DNA from: Periplaneta americana
Lineage: Eukaryota > Arthropoda > Insecta > Blattodea > Blattidae
Length of the DNA: 64,000 nucleotides
Reading direction: 5' to 3'
Assembly (NCBI RefSeq): GCF_040183065.1
Contig: NC_091119.1
Span: 194,347,543 to 194,411,542, forward strand
How positions within the stretch are numbered: position 1 is the first letter of the stretch; each line of letters opens with the position of its first letter. Both the position numbers and the translations under genes were made by a program. Shown piece by piece: positions 14,501 through 26,500 of this stretch. The notes under the pieces are model-generated. The model made no database searches. It saw only the letters and a program-made list of their open reading frames with translations, and had not been told where the DNA came from.

Positions 14501-17500
14501 ATTTAATAAATCTCTTCACAGAGTAATACGTAGATTTAGTAACAGGTCTGTAAGTAGCAGTGCTGTCCTTCTTTGCTAAAGCATCCGCACTCTTGTTTCC
14601 CAGGATTCCACAATGGGATGGTATCCATTGGAATACAATTCTTTTATTGAGTGATATTAATTGAGAGAGCATTTTAGTTATTTCTGCTGTTTGAGATGAA
14701 GGTGTGTGTTTAGGGACGATTGATAGAATAGCTGCTTTGGAGTCTGACAATATAACTGCATTCCTAAATTTATTGATGTGGCATAGAAGGTTCCTGAGAC
14801 TTTTTCACTTATTGCAATGATTTCACCATCAAAACTTAAACATAAAACAATAAAAAACACTATAGACCTAGTCAACAAAACAAAACAACAACACATCCCA
14901 CATAGAGCAACACTAGCATCTTTCGATATCACTAACTTATACACTAACATACCGATACAAAATACATTATAGACACTAAAACAAATGCTTATAGACAACA
15001 ACACATCACAAGAACACATAGAAGAAATCATCCAAATCACAGACATCATCACAAAGCAAAACTATTTTCACTTACAACAACAAATACTACACACAAACAG
15101 AAGGATTACCCATGGGATCACCCATTTCTAGCATACTACCAGAGATATTTTTACACAACATAGAACAAACACACATACTCAACAATGAACACAACAAATA
15201 TGCAGACAACATAATATACTGGCACAGATACGTAGACGACATACTCATACTATACAAAGGAAACAAACGTCAAATACACAAACTACACTAATACATAAAC
15301 AAAATATACCCAAAACTTCAAAACACACTGGAACTTGAAAACAACTCCATAAATTTCCTAGACATCACCATAACAAAAGTTGACAACAAACACACCTTCA
15401 AAATATACAGAAAACCAACCACCACCATCACACACATACACAACACATCTAACCATCCCATACAACACAAACATGCTGCATTCTAACCTCAGTTTATGGT
15501 AAGCCTAATGTTAACATAACAGAGAGGTGTGAACATTAACAATTTAAGTTGCCAAACATTACAAAGGATACGACAGTTGTCCTTTTAAGGCCCATTCACA
15601 ATGAAAATTAAACATAACGTAAACATTAACATAAGCACATAAACATATGCCACAAACTTAAGTAGCCAAGGCCCATTCACAATGAAAATTAAACATAACG
15701 TAAACATAACACGTGTGTGGAAACAAACATACCGAATCAACAAAACTACAGAATCTATTACATAAAAATGGAGAATTGCACAATGACTGACGATGTAGCT
15801 ATTCAATTTATGTTTCTAATAACTACAATGGCATCAGTATATGGCTTTCAATACTTGAAATCAAAGAAACGGAGATGTAAAAAACGATGGTGGATTCATC
15901 CATTGAATCAGAGAAGAATACAACAGGGGAACTTTTATAACCACATTAATATATTTTGAAACACCAATACTTTGAACTATAAAATAATGTTAGCTATAAA
16001 ATGATTTAACTAATACCTACCTTCAGAATTCATTTCCTGTGCTATTTTTTTCCATACATTCTCTTTTAATGTAATATCTTTGTATGTTTTATGTTTCTTG
16101 TCATGTAGACAAGGGTTTTCTTGGTATAAAATAATCAACTTTTCGTCATATGATTCCATGTTGCGCGCCTAGCTATCATCACGGCCAATAGATCAAAATA
16201 TTGCTTGTAGGCAAAGCCCATGAGATGCTAAACAAAAAGTGAAAACACGCTTTCCGCTTGTGTACTGTTTCCAAATCGCATAAACATAAGCGTGAAAGTT
16301 TGGAGTTTGCAAACTTTCATGTTGACGTCTTATGATTAAGATTAAGTTTATGCTTATGTAATTCATTGTGAATGCTTTCATTAAATAACATGGACACAAG
16401 GTTTTATGCTTACGTTATGTTCATGTTTAATTTTCATTGTGAATGGGCCTTTACTCATTGTGTTCAAAATTGAGTGATTTAAAACTTAGTTTCATTCACG
16501 TAGTACACTTTGCGCCATTTATATTTCGTTATAGTATCCGCACATGTGGTGCTTTAACCAGTTTGCCATGCTATAATAACTGGAGTAAAGAATATGTTTC
16601 GACTGCACCTGACTCTGATAGAAGTAATTCAACTGGAAGTCATTTGCATGTGCTACTTCTTTACAATCTTTGTTTTAATTGTTTGGTTAAAAGTGTACTG
16701 GTCACAGTGAAGTATAAAAACTGTACATTTTTGAGACAGTGAAGCTTTAAAAAAATAACAATAATCATCATGGCCACCTACAATCAAGGACTTTTCGGTT
16801 AACACATGAATAAGAAACGTGAAAATTCACTGTCTCACCTTTGACTGGCATTCTTTAGATTCAGACTGGATTTTCGATACTTCATGCTCAAGCTTCTTAA
16901 TTTCAATCTCAGCATCACCGTTGTCTTTAATAATTTTCTCTTTCCGGTGTGCAATTTGTTGCAGTTCCTTATTCAGTGAATTGACTGTTCCCTTCTGGGC
17001 CTTTACTTCAGCCTGCATCTTCTGAACGGCCTCCTGTTATACAGAGAATATTTATGACATGTTAAAGAACGAAATGGTATACGAAAGGTTAATCAAATAC
17101 TGGAGTTACGTGCACTTGTACGCGATTTAATAAAAACAGGGATAAAATGTATACAATATATAAATCTACAACATGAGACACCTACTATTCCTACTTTCCC
17201 ACAGACAGGAATTTTTTGGCTCTTATAAACCCATCATTGACAACCAGACTTAAATTGAGGACCGTTTTTGCAAAACTTGCTAACTGAAAAAACTAAATTT
17301 TACAGGAGAGAGAAAAAACTGAATGGAGACAAGTAGGTTATAAGTGCAACCATCACACTTTGACATACTATAATGAAGAGAAATAATTCAATTTTACTAA
17401 GATAACTTTAACATCGTGTAGAGGCTTGCTTTATGTTAATGAATCCACCAAAAATCTCAATTTTGCAGTTAGCATGTTTTGCAAAAACGGTCCTCAATTA

Positions 17501-20500
17501 CTGAACTTCTGATCCATTAACTAGCATGTTAAACACAACACCACGGAGAAAATTACGAAACTGTATGTATTATGCACATAATTTATGAAAATATTTAATG
17601 GTACAGATTATCCGATTTTTTAAATTAACTGCTAAATCTGCCCCCTTCATTACCATGGATCTGGAACACATTCTTCTATACTGTCCATCCATAAACCACA
17701 AAAGAAGTAAATTAAACTCCTCAATATCGGTTGCAGAAGACACAGCCCTGCAGTATATATTGACTACACCCCAACTCTGGCTACTAGCAACAGGCATCTA
17801 TAATGAACACCGATCAAAATACCCCTCATTTCTCGTGAAAAATAACAACTGAATAGACTACAGTGGACTATAATGGACTTTATGCTCGACCATGCCGAAA
17901 TGTAGTAATTATATACCTGGTAGCAGTCCTTTAATGCACCTCATTAAAGTACACCTATTCATTAAAGTTCAGGTTTTCGACTATTCTCGGATATGCAATC
18001 AAAAGACAACTAGCAAAACGTCACGCAGGCTGGAAATCCAATACTGTCGCAGAAGATTATGTTCTGTTACTATAATAATTAGCGTTAATTGTAAATAATA
18101 TTGAAATAAATTCCATTTTTTCATCTCGTTTTTTAATGTCGAATTAAATTTCAAGGTTATATCAAGTTTAACGAGATTATAACAAGGTCGTCGACATTCG
18201 TTTCGGGGAAAAAATCAATACTTTCGCGTCTGCGCACATCTCACAATTTACAAGATTGAGCAAGGTCAGTTCCGCTCCCCAGTCAGATAAGAATAACATG
18301 AATACTTATGAATAATTTCAAGTTACAAATATGGTCGAGCATAAAAAGTCGTATGAAACGTGCCTATAATGGTAATTAAGACGCTCGTATGAAAATTATG
18401 AAACTCCCTTGCGCTCGTTTCATAAACATCCTCGCGTCTTAATTACTATCATTATAGGCTAGTTGCATAATGTACTATTATGTTGTCAGCAAACAGCTGG
18501 ATACATTAAGAAGATTGAATTGAATTACCACGGATAATAGAGTTCTACTGTATGTCTAAAATAGATTGCACACATTGTAATTACCAGTAATATTTTTAAA
18601 GTAATAAGTCAAACATACATTTCTCACGTTTTCTTATGAACATGAATGAACACTGAACTATCAGTCATACTGGCCTTGGCTTCCGCAACTTCTTTCTCTA
18701 ACGTGACACTTTCTTCTTTCAACTGCACTATAGCTTCTTCAGCAGCTTTCAGTTGAGTGTGGCCTGTCTCAATTGAAGTTTTTAACTCCTTTATTTCCAG
18801 ATTTAAAGTCTCGAATTCCTGTACATCAGAATTATATATTTTAGGTTCTAATAAATGCACTAAATTACAGCTGTGAGCAGTATGGGATTAAAATAAATGC
18901 AAACAAGACGAAGATCGTGATCACCAGAAGAAAAATGAAGAAGGTAAACGTGCAAATTCAAAATGAGGCAGCAAAACAAGTGGATAGTTTCAAATATTTG
19001 GGATGTACTGTAGGATGTACCAACAAAAACGCCGGATTTAATAATGTGAATAAATGCAACAAAAACAGATAACAAAGCAGATAGCAGTGCTGCCAACCCA
19101 AAAAATAACAAGATATTGTTGTGACATTGCGCCATTGTCTTGTTGGTTTGGCGGCACTGTTATCTATTCTGTTATTTGTTTTATTGCATTTATCACATTA
19201 TTAAATCCGGCCTTCATGTTGGGACACCTGTATAAGCAGTAATATGAGCTGCTGCCAGGAAGTCAAAAGGAGGATAGCAATGGCAAAAGAAGTTTTTAAT
19301 AGAAAAAAGGAGCATCTTCTGTGGACCTCTGGAAAAAGAACTAAGGAAGATATAATGAAGTGCTTTGTGTGGAAAGAGTAGGTGAAGAAAGAATAATGCT
19401 GAAACTGATCAGGAAGAGAAAAAGAAAAACTGGCTGGGTCACTGGCTGAGAAGAAATTGCCTACTGCAGGATGCACTGGAACGAGTGGTGAACGGGAGAA
19501 GAGTTCAAGGCAGAAGATGATAACAGATGATAGACGATATTAAGATATATGATTGACAGATGTCCAGGATTTCTCAGGATTGTTCTGGATTTAATGGTAA
19601 GTCCTATATCTTTGATTGGGTTATATTTGTCCTGGAATATCAAAAAGACTGGAAAAATACTATTTTTTGCTCATTTCTATAAGATTTTTTTTTAATTCCC
19701 TATTCATTTTTTCAAGACCCTCCACCCTATCTTCAACATTATCAACAATGCCACCTGGCACATCCTACCAGGCTGTATTGAAATAAAAACGATAATACTG
19801 TAGAATACAATAAATTAGGTATTGTATAGTATCTTTATTCTAGGCTGTTATATGACATTATTTTTTCAGACTTTATCAATAATCTCAAGGAAATTCCATA
19901 GTCTAGCAAAAATGTAACAAAATTAAAAGTTTAGATCCTATATAATTGCATGAAATACATAAAACGAATAGGTTAAAATCAGTTGTATTACAAACTGAAT
20001 TAATTCAAAATATGTGTAGTCACATCAAGGGTATGCAGTACCATCACCTGTCCAGGATTCCTGACGAGAGAATCTGGCAACCCTGTGTATGAATCGCATG
20101 CAGAGACTAAGAGGAAGGTGGAAAATAGGGAAGATAATGCAGGGTTTGCAATGAAAGACATGCCCTTGTGCAGAAATCTATGAATGAATGAATGAATCTA
20201 ATAAATTTTAATGTTCAAAATTAAAAACTAAAGACTATCTAAACAATAGCTAAATTGTTACTAGATTTGCTAAGAAACTGTATTTGCGAGAAAATCTCGA
20301 AATAGGTGTTTTTATAGCTACACAATACTGTCTCTTTACACCTACTTCATATGAGAAAGTAGAAGTGTGAAGAATGCATTATGCTTCAACTCACCTGTTC
20401 CCTTTGCTTCCACTGTTCTCTGCTCTCTTCTGATTTCTCTTTTAGTGCCTTCATCTCATCTTCAGCAGCTTTCAATGCCTTTTCTCGGAATGATTTGGCA

Positions 20501-23500
20501 TCTTTCAATTTAGTTTCTATTTCTTTTGCTTTCTTGTTTCCGGCTATCTCCACTTCCTTACAATGCTTCACTTTCTCTTGAAGTTCAGCTATGAAACACA
20601 CATTATACATTCAATATGCACGAATAATTGTTCACGAATTTCTTACCTTAAAACCAAAAATAAAACAGCAAGAGCTAAAGTATAAAATCAAAAAGTTATA
20701 TCGATATTATAAAACACAACGGTCTGCAAGCAGGCCATACAATGGAGAAGATCCCACCCCCACACATGAAACATGTGGCACATTTTCGGAAATAAAAGAT
20801 ATGTGACAACTAGTGTACAATTAATTGTACACATTCAAAGACATTTAAGTTTTATCTACTTCATTTTGGGAAAGAATGAAGATGAGCAATTTAAGGGGAG
20901 AGGATGGTATTTTTTTGTGAAAAATGAGTGAATTTAAAAAAAAAAAAAAAAAAAATCTTTAACATACACTGATATGCGTGGAATGGATAGCATTACATTT
21001 TGTGGGTATTTGTGCCCTTATCAGATGTTGAGTCGTCACTTTTAAACTTCCTGCGTTATGGATTTTTAAATAACTCGCCCACTTTTATTGTTGTTTCTGA
21101 TAAATTAAATTAAAATTTTTTTTTTTTTCCTTTAAAATACCCTTTGATATGTGTGGAATGCATTGCATAACATTTTGTGGGTATTTGTGCCCTTATCGGA
21201 CGGTGAGACGTCATTTTTAAACTTCCTGCGCTATGGATTTTTAAATCACATGCCCGTTATTATCGGTTTCCAGTAACTTCATTTTTTTGCTACATTGCCA
21301 GACAAAAATGAATATAATTTCTGAACTATTAAAGATACATGTATGAAATTTACAACACACGTTCTTTAGACTATTAGGAAACTTTTCTCTGTAACAGAAC
21401 TTTGTTAATTGATTTCATTTTAAAAATACGTCCGTTTGTTTGCAAGAAAGGAAATCAGAAAATTGTTATTAAATTTTAATTGTTTATTTTACAAACATAG
21501 GGACTAATATCAAAATTCTGTTACAGACAGTTTGTAGAACATGCTTTTGCAAATACATTGCAAAAATTGTTCGAATCTATCTTTAAAAACGGTTTAGATA
21601 TATCGGTTTTAGTACAATCCTGCATTGGGTACATTTTTTTTCAAATTTGGGTCCCACAATATTTTTTTTTTTTCAAAATATTTTTATTTGGATGAGTTGC
21701 CACAGCTATGAGCTCTCTAGATACAAAAAATTAATATTTTACACCAAATAGAAAAAAAGTTTTAAAAAATACCATCCTCTCCCTTTAAGTACAGTATATA
21801 CACAACAACCTAAAGATTAAAAGTTTCTTATAATCGTTCTCTTTGTGCGAAAGCACAAATCACGGAGTCATTAATAGTGTATTATGAATTTCATATGTAC
21901 AAAGATAACTTTCAAATGACAGTTGTTACATCTTCTCTGGAAAACAGTTTTAATATTATACAAACTTGCAAGTATGGTTCACTGAAAGGTTTACCTATTG
22001 TGGCTTTAAGAGCATCCACTTCTTCCTGATGACGATGATGAGTTGTTTGCTGCAGTTTCTGCCTAACCAGCTCCACCTCATGGGTCATGAGTTCAACCTT
22101 CTGTTTTAGCTGCTTGTATCTTAAAAATAAATTTCATCTGCTGTAACTACATACATGTTGCAATTACTTTAAATGATGTAATAATGAATAATCAGACACA
22201 TTAGTGCAATAAAACAGGACAAAATGGCCACCTCCACTCAGAGTTTCCTTCACTAAATGGCAAATGGTGATGAAGACGATGAAGACAAAAAAGAAGATGC
22301 ATTAGTACAACCTACTCCAATTATCAGAGAAGTTGCCAGTATTGACATTGTCAGAAACTATGTAACATCATTTTTAGAGTGGAAGACTTTTGTAGCCAGG
22401 GTAAACAAGTTGGAAAGGGACATTCTGAACTTGAAGCACAGTTGTGCTAAAAAGCAAACAACACTTTTAGACTATTTAAAAAAATCGAGGTATGTAAAGC
22501 ACATACCTTTTATTAATAAATATCCAGTGTAGCTAGGAGAGTACTTTTTCAAGACCTGGTATACTACAATTTTGCTAAATATTAATAGTCTATGTTATAC
22601 AAAGGGATTTCTAGAAAATGTATTTTATTGACTGAAAATAATGAAATCTCAATTCAGTCCACAACACTGTTTAAGATTTACAAAGAAAGAAAAAAAATGT
22701 CCCCAGAAAAATATTAAATAGAGATTTTACTGTAATAATAGTAATTAGTGAAAAAGGTGGTAGAAATCTGTGTAGAATATAATAGCTGATGGGGAAATGA
22801 TTACTGTCCAGTGCATGGGAATTTTGTCATTTTTAACCTCCTTTACAATTGACATGCTATTTATGACTTATTGTATCAAAATATAATTGAATACAGTAAA
22901 ATCCCTTGTAACCGGCAATACCAAAACAACGGCACTTTTGGCTGGGCCAAAAAAAAAAAAAAGTTTAAATCTGCCAGATTGCCACAGTTTGGAGCCATCA
23001 GTGTTGCCACATTAGGAAGTTCGCATGAACTTTAATTTTCAATGAATATTCGAACCTAAAATTAGTGTATTATTTATGTTGTGTGATGTGTTTTAATAAG
23101 GAAAATCCACACAGTTTTTATGTTTATTTAGTTATGTTTGGGCCATCAGTATTGCCATATTAGGAAGTTCGCATGAATTTTAATTTTCAATGAATATTCG
23201 AACCTAAAATTAGTGTATTGTTTGTGTTGTGTGATTGGTTTTAATATAAAAATCCACACAGTTTTTATGTTCATTTAGTTATGTTCGGACCGTCAGTGTT
23301 GGCAAATTAGGAAGTTCGCATGAACTTTAATTTTCAATGAATATTCGAACCTAAAATTAGTGTATTATTTGTGTTGTGTGATGTGTTTTAATATAAAAAT
23401 CCACACAGTTTTTATGTTCATTTAATTATGTTCGGACTGTCAGTGTTGCCACATTAGGAAGTTCGCATGAACTTTAATTTTCAGTGAATATTCGAACCTA

Positions 23501-26500
23501 AAATTAGTATATTGTTTGTGTTGTGTGATGGGTTTTAATATAAAAATCCACACAGCTTTCATGTTTATTCAGTTATGAGCAAGTGATAGAGAAATAAGCT
23601 TTACATGGCTGCAGTTTCAACATTTGGCACCAAGAAATACAAACTTTTTTTTTTTGTATATATCGGTATTTATTCAATTATCTGGCAAAATCTCGTATCC
23701 GGAACTAGCCTGGCCCCTTTGGTGCTGGATAAGAGGGTTTCTACTGTATACTTTATACGTACCCTTCCGCAACATTTGTAAGATTTCTTATCTCATTATC
23801 GATGCTGGCTATTCTTTGTTCTCTATCACTTAGGACGTCTTGTGCTTTATTGGCATCTCCCAGTTGCAACAGTAATGCTGTTCCTTTAGCACGGGCACCT
23901 TAATGCAAAAAGAAATTAAAAAATAAGAACTGAAAAGATTTCTCCACTTCTTTCCACTATATATTTAACATTCTTTGCTTCACATTGCATTTGCATGCAC
24001 AGATGACTTACTATTGATTGAGAAAATTGAGTTGGAAATATGAAATCTGTTTGTGGAATTAATCGAAACAGCACCAAAAATTGGTCTAACCATGGTAGTA
24101 ACAAAATGGCAACGATGTACGCATAGCTTCAAGGACTACTTCCAGGGAGCAAGCCCATGCAGACAATGACATCATCCCCTCACAGTGCTCTTCAGTGTGT
24201 TACTCAAATTTCTGAAAAATCTATTTGCATACTTACCGACTCCAAGGGGGCTATATTTAATATAATCAAATACAGTGAAACCTCTCCTTACGGACACTCC
24301 CAAGATATGGACGCTCCTCATATACGGACAGATTTTTATGTCCCAACTGAAATAATATAGAAATAAGATAAATTTAATTCTCGTTTAGTACACTCTCAGA
24401 CACGGGCATGGACAGCTGTTTCACAATCCTAAAGTTTGCTTTACCTCCAGACTGCGGACAGAACTTGGGTTTCAAGACCTAATGTGTTACAAAAATGGAA
24501 AATTTAGTTTTGAGAAGTGTACAGAAATTCCTTAACATGAAAGAAGACAATAAGGGTCTCGTAGGCTACCACTAGCCCAGCTGGCTACCCCTTGTTAGCT
24601 GGAAGCGGGTGGATAAACAAAGTCATAAAATTTAACCTGTCTGATGGGTCCAAGGTTTCCGCGATCGTCAAATTCTATTCGACATATGATAGGATTAGTA
24701 GGATTATTCTCTTCACTTTAATCAGTTGTTCTGTTTCGAGAGACATGGCACCTGAACGTAAAAGTTAAATTGAAAACTGTAAATTACAGTACTGCGTAAC
24801 TGTATACCTAGAATAAAATTGCATGGAACAGTACTGTATTTTACTTTTTCGGTCTTATTTACTATAGTTCAAAGTTTTAAAGAATTTACTGTAGTACAGT
24901 ATATTAATTCAATGACGACGGGATATTGTGCGAGAAGGTACCTATCAAGGATTACATACTAAAATGTATTTAGAATTAAGCTACAGTAATATATTTCATT
25001 TAAAGCGTGAAGGGATACATAATGCATATTATAAATTTTCTGTTAGATTGGTGAGCCTCCCTCCCAATAAAGGACAACTCCCAGATGCGGACAGACTGTT
25101 ACGTGCCTTCGATGTCCGTAAATGAGAGGTTTCACTGTATGTACCAAACCTATATGCACATAGAATTATTCCAATTCAGAAACAACTAAGTAAACTAAAA
25201 GAACTCCAAAAGGAAATAACATTTCAATGGATACCTAGTCACTGTGGTATACCTGGAAACGAGAAAGTCGATAATATTGCGAAACAGGCAACATATTTGC
25301 AACCAAGACCTCTTAAAGTGATATCTCTATCCAATGTTTTTGCTTCAGTAAAGTCTCATTTTACAAACCTATGTATCAACAATTGGCTCTCTTCTGAAAA
25401 AGGAAAAATTTTACAGTCTGTACAAAAGAAACCAAATGACCTGGAAATGTAAAAAAACTTGCCCAGACATGTTCAAACATTTTTAACAAGAGCCAGAACA
25501 GGTCACATTGTCACACAATTGTACCTACACCGATTTCACATTTCTGATAACCCTACTTGTCTGTCGTGTAATAATCATGATGAAGATCTGGAACGCATTC
25601 TTCTATACAGTCCATCCATAAACCACAAAAGAAGTAAATTAAAATCATCAGTACCAGTTGCAGTATATATTGAGTACACCCCACCTCTGGCTACTAGCAA
25701 CAGGCATCTATAATGAACACCGATCAAAATACCCCTCATTTCTCGTGAAAAACAACAACTGAAAAGACTATAGAGGACTATAGTGGACTTTATGTTGTCA
25801 GCAAACAGCTGGATACATTAAGAAGATTGATTGATCCCCTCACACTCCAATGAAATTGAATTATGAATTTAATTAATGCTGCAAACAATTTTGTGTTAGT
25901 TTGAAAGGGATTGTTTCAATAATACTTACTTACTTACTTACTTACAAACGGCTTTTAAGGAACCCGAAGGTTCATTGCCGCCCTCACATAAGCCCGCCAG
26001 CGGTCCCTATCCTGTGCAAGATTAATCTAGTCTTTATCATCATACCCCACCTCCCTCAAATCCATTTTAATATTATCCTCCCATCTACGTCTCGGCCTTC
26101 CTAAAGGTTTTTTTCCCTCCAGTCTCCCAACTAACACTCTATATGCATTTCTGGATTCGCCCATACGTGCTACATGCCCTGCCCATCTCAAACGTCTGGA
26201 TTTAATGTTCCTAATTATGTCAGGTGAAGAATACAATGCGTGCAGTTCTGTGTTGTGTAACTTTCTCCATTCTCCTGTAACTTCATCCCACTTAGCCCCA
26301 AATATTTTCCTAAGCACCTTATTCTCAAACACCCTTAACATTGTTTCAATAATAATTTTTAAAATGTTATTTTATTTTTTACTAAGTTTCTGTAGGGTGC
26401 GAAATATGCGCGAAATTGCTTTTTCTTTTTTTTTACTAAATATTCACCGAAATTAAACCATTTTAATCCCTGAAATCAGGTTAAAATAATCACCATAAAA

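Larger units (their letters stand above)
15588..16450. mobile_element. PIF/Harbinger remnant carrying pieces of both genes
   Basis: Terminal inverted repeats AGGCCCATTCACAATGAAAA, with 3-bp duplication TTA (15585-15587, 16451-16453), as in PIF/Harbinger. The left terminal repeat is present twice (15588 and about 15669). Inside are an N-terminal transposase-like piece (plus) and a MADF/Myb-like exon (minus) in divergent order. Most of the transposase is missing, so this is a deletion derivative. Confidence 0.85.
18851..20205 (+). mobile_element. LINE with (GAAT)n tail, interrupted
   Basis: Plus-strand reading [51 protein letters not shown]. The 3' end at about 20095-20205 has AAAGACATGCCCTTGTGCAG, then GAATGAATGAAT. 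Interrupted by a foldback MITE (19018-19226) and an unresolved insert (about 19555-20085). Related copies at 57455-58110, 30488-30570 and 51855-51960. Confidence 0.7.

Noticed and set aside
13983-15491. Retrovirus-like or LTR retrotransposon reading of this reverse transcriptase
   Set aside because: The motif order and W-x-RYVDD context are those of Penelope-like elements. I saw no LTR retrovirus, Polinton or toxin gene anywhere in the window.
18624-18674. Read-through of SMC2 exon 17 to an in-frame stop as an alternative C-terminus
   Set aside because: It would truncate the protein before the ATPase C-lobe; exons 18-22 are intact and conserved, so this is simply intron sequence.
22990-23580. 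CRISPR-like array
   Set aside because: Whole 147-bp units repeat with no unique spacers, and this is a eukaryotic intron.
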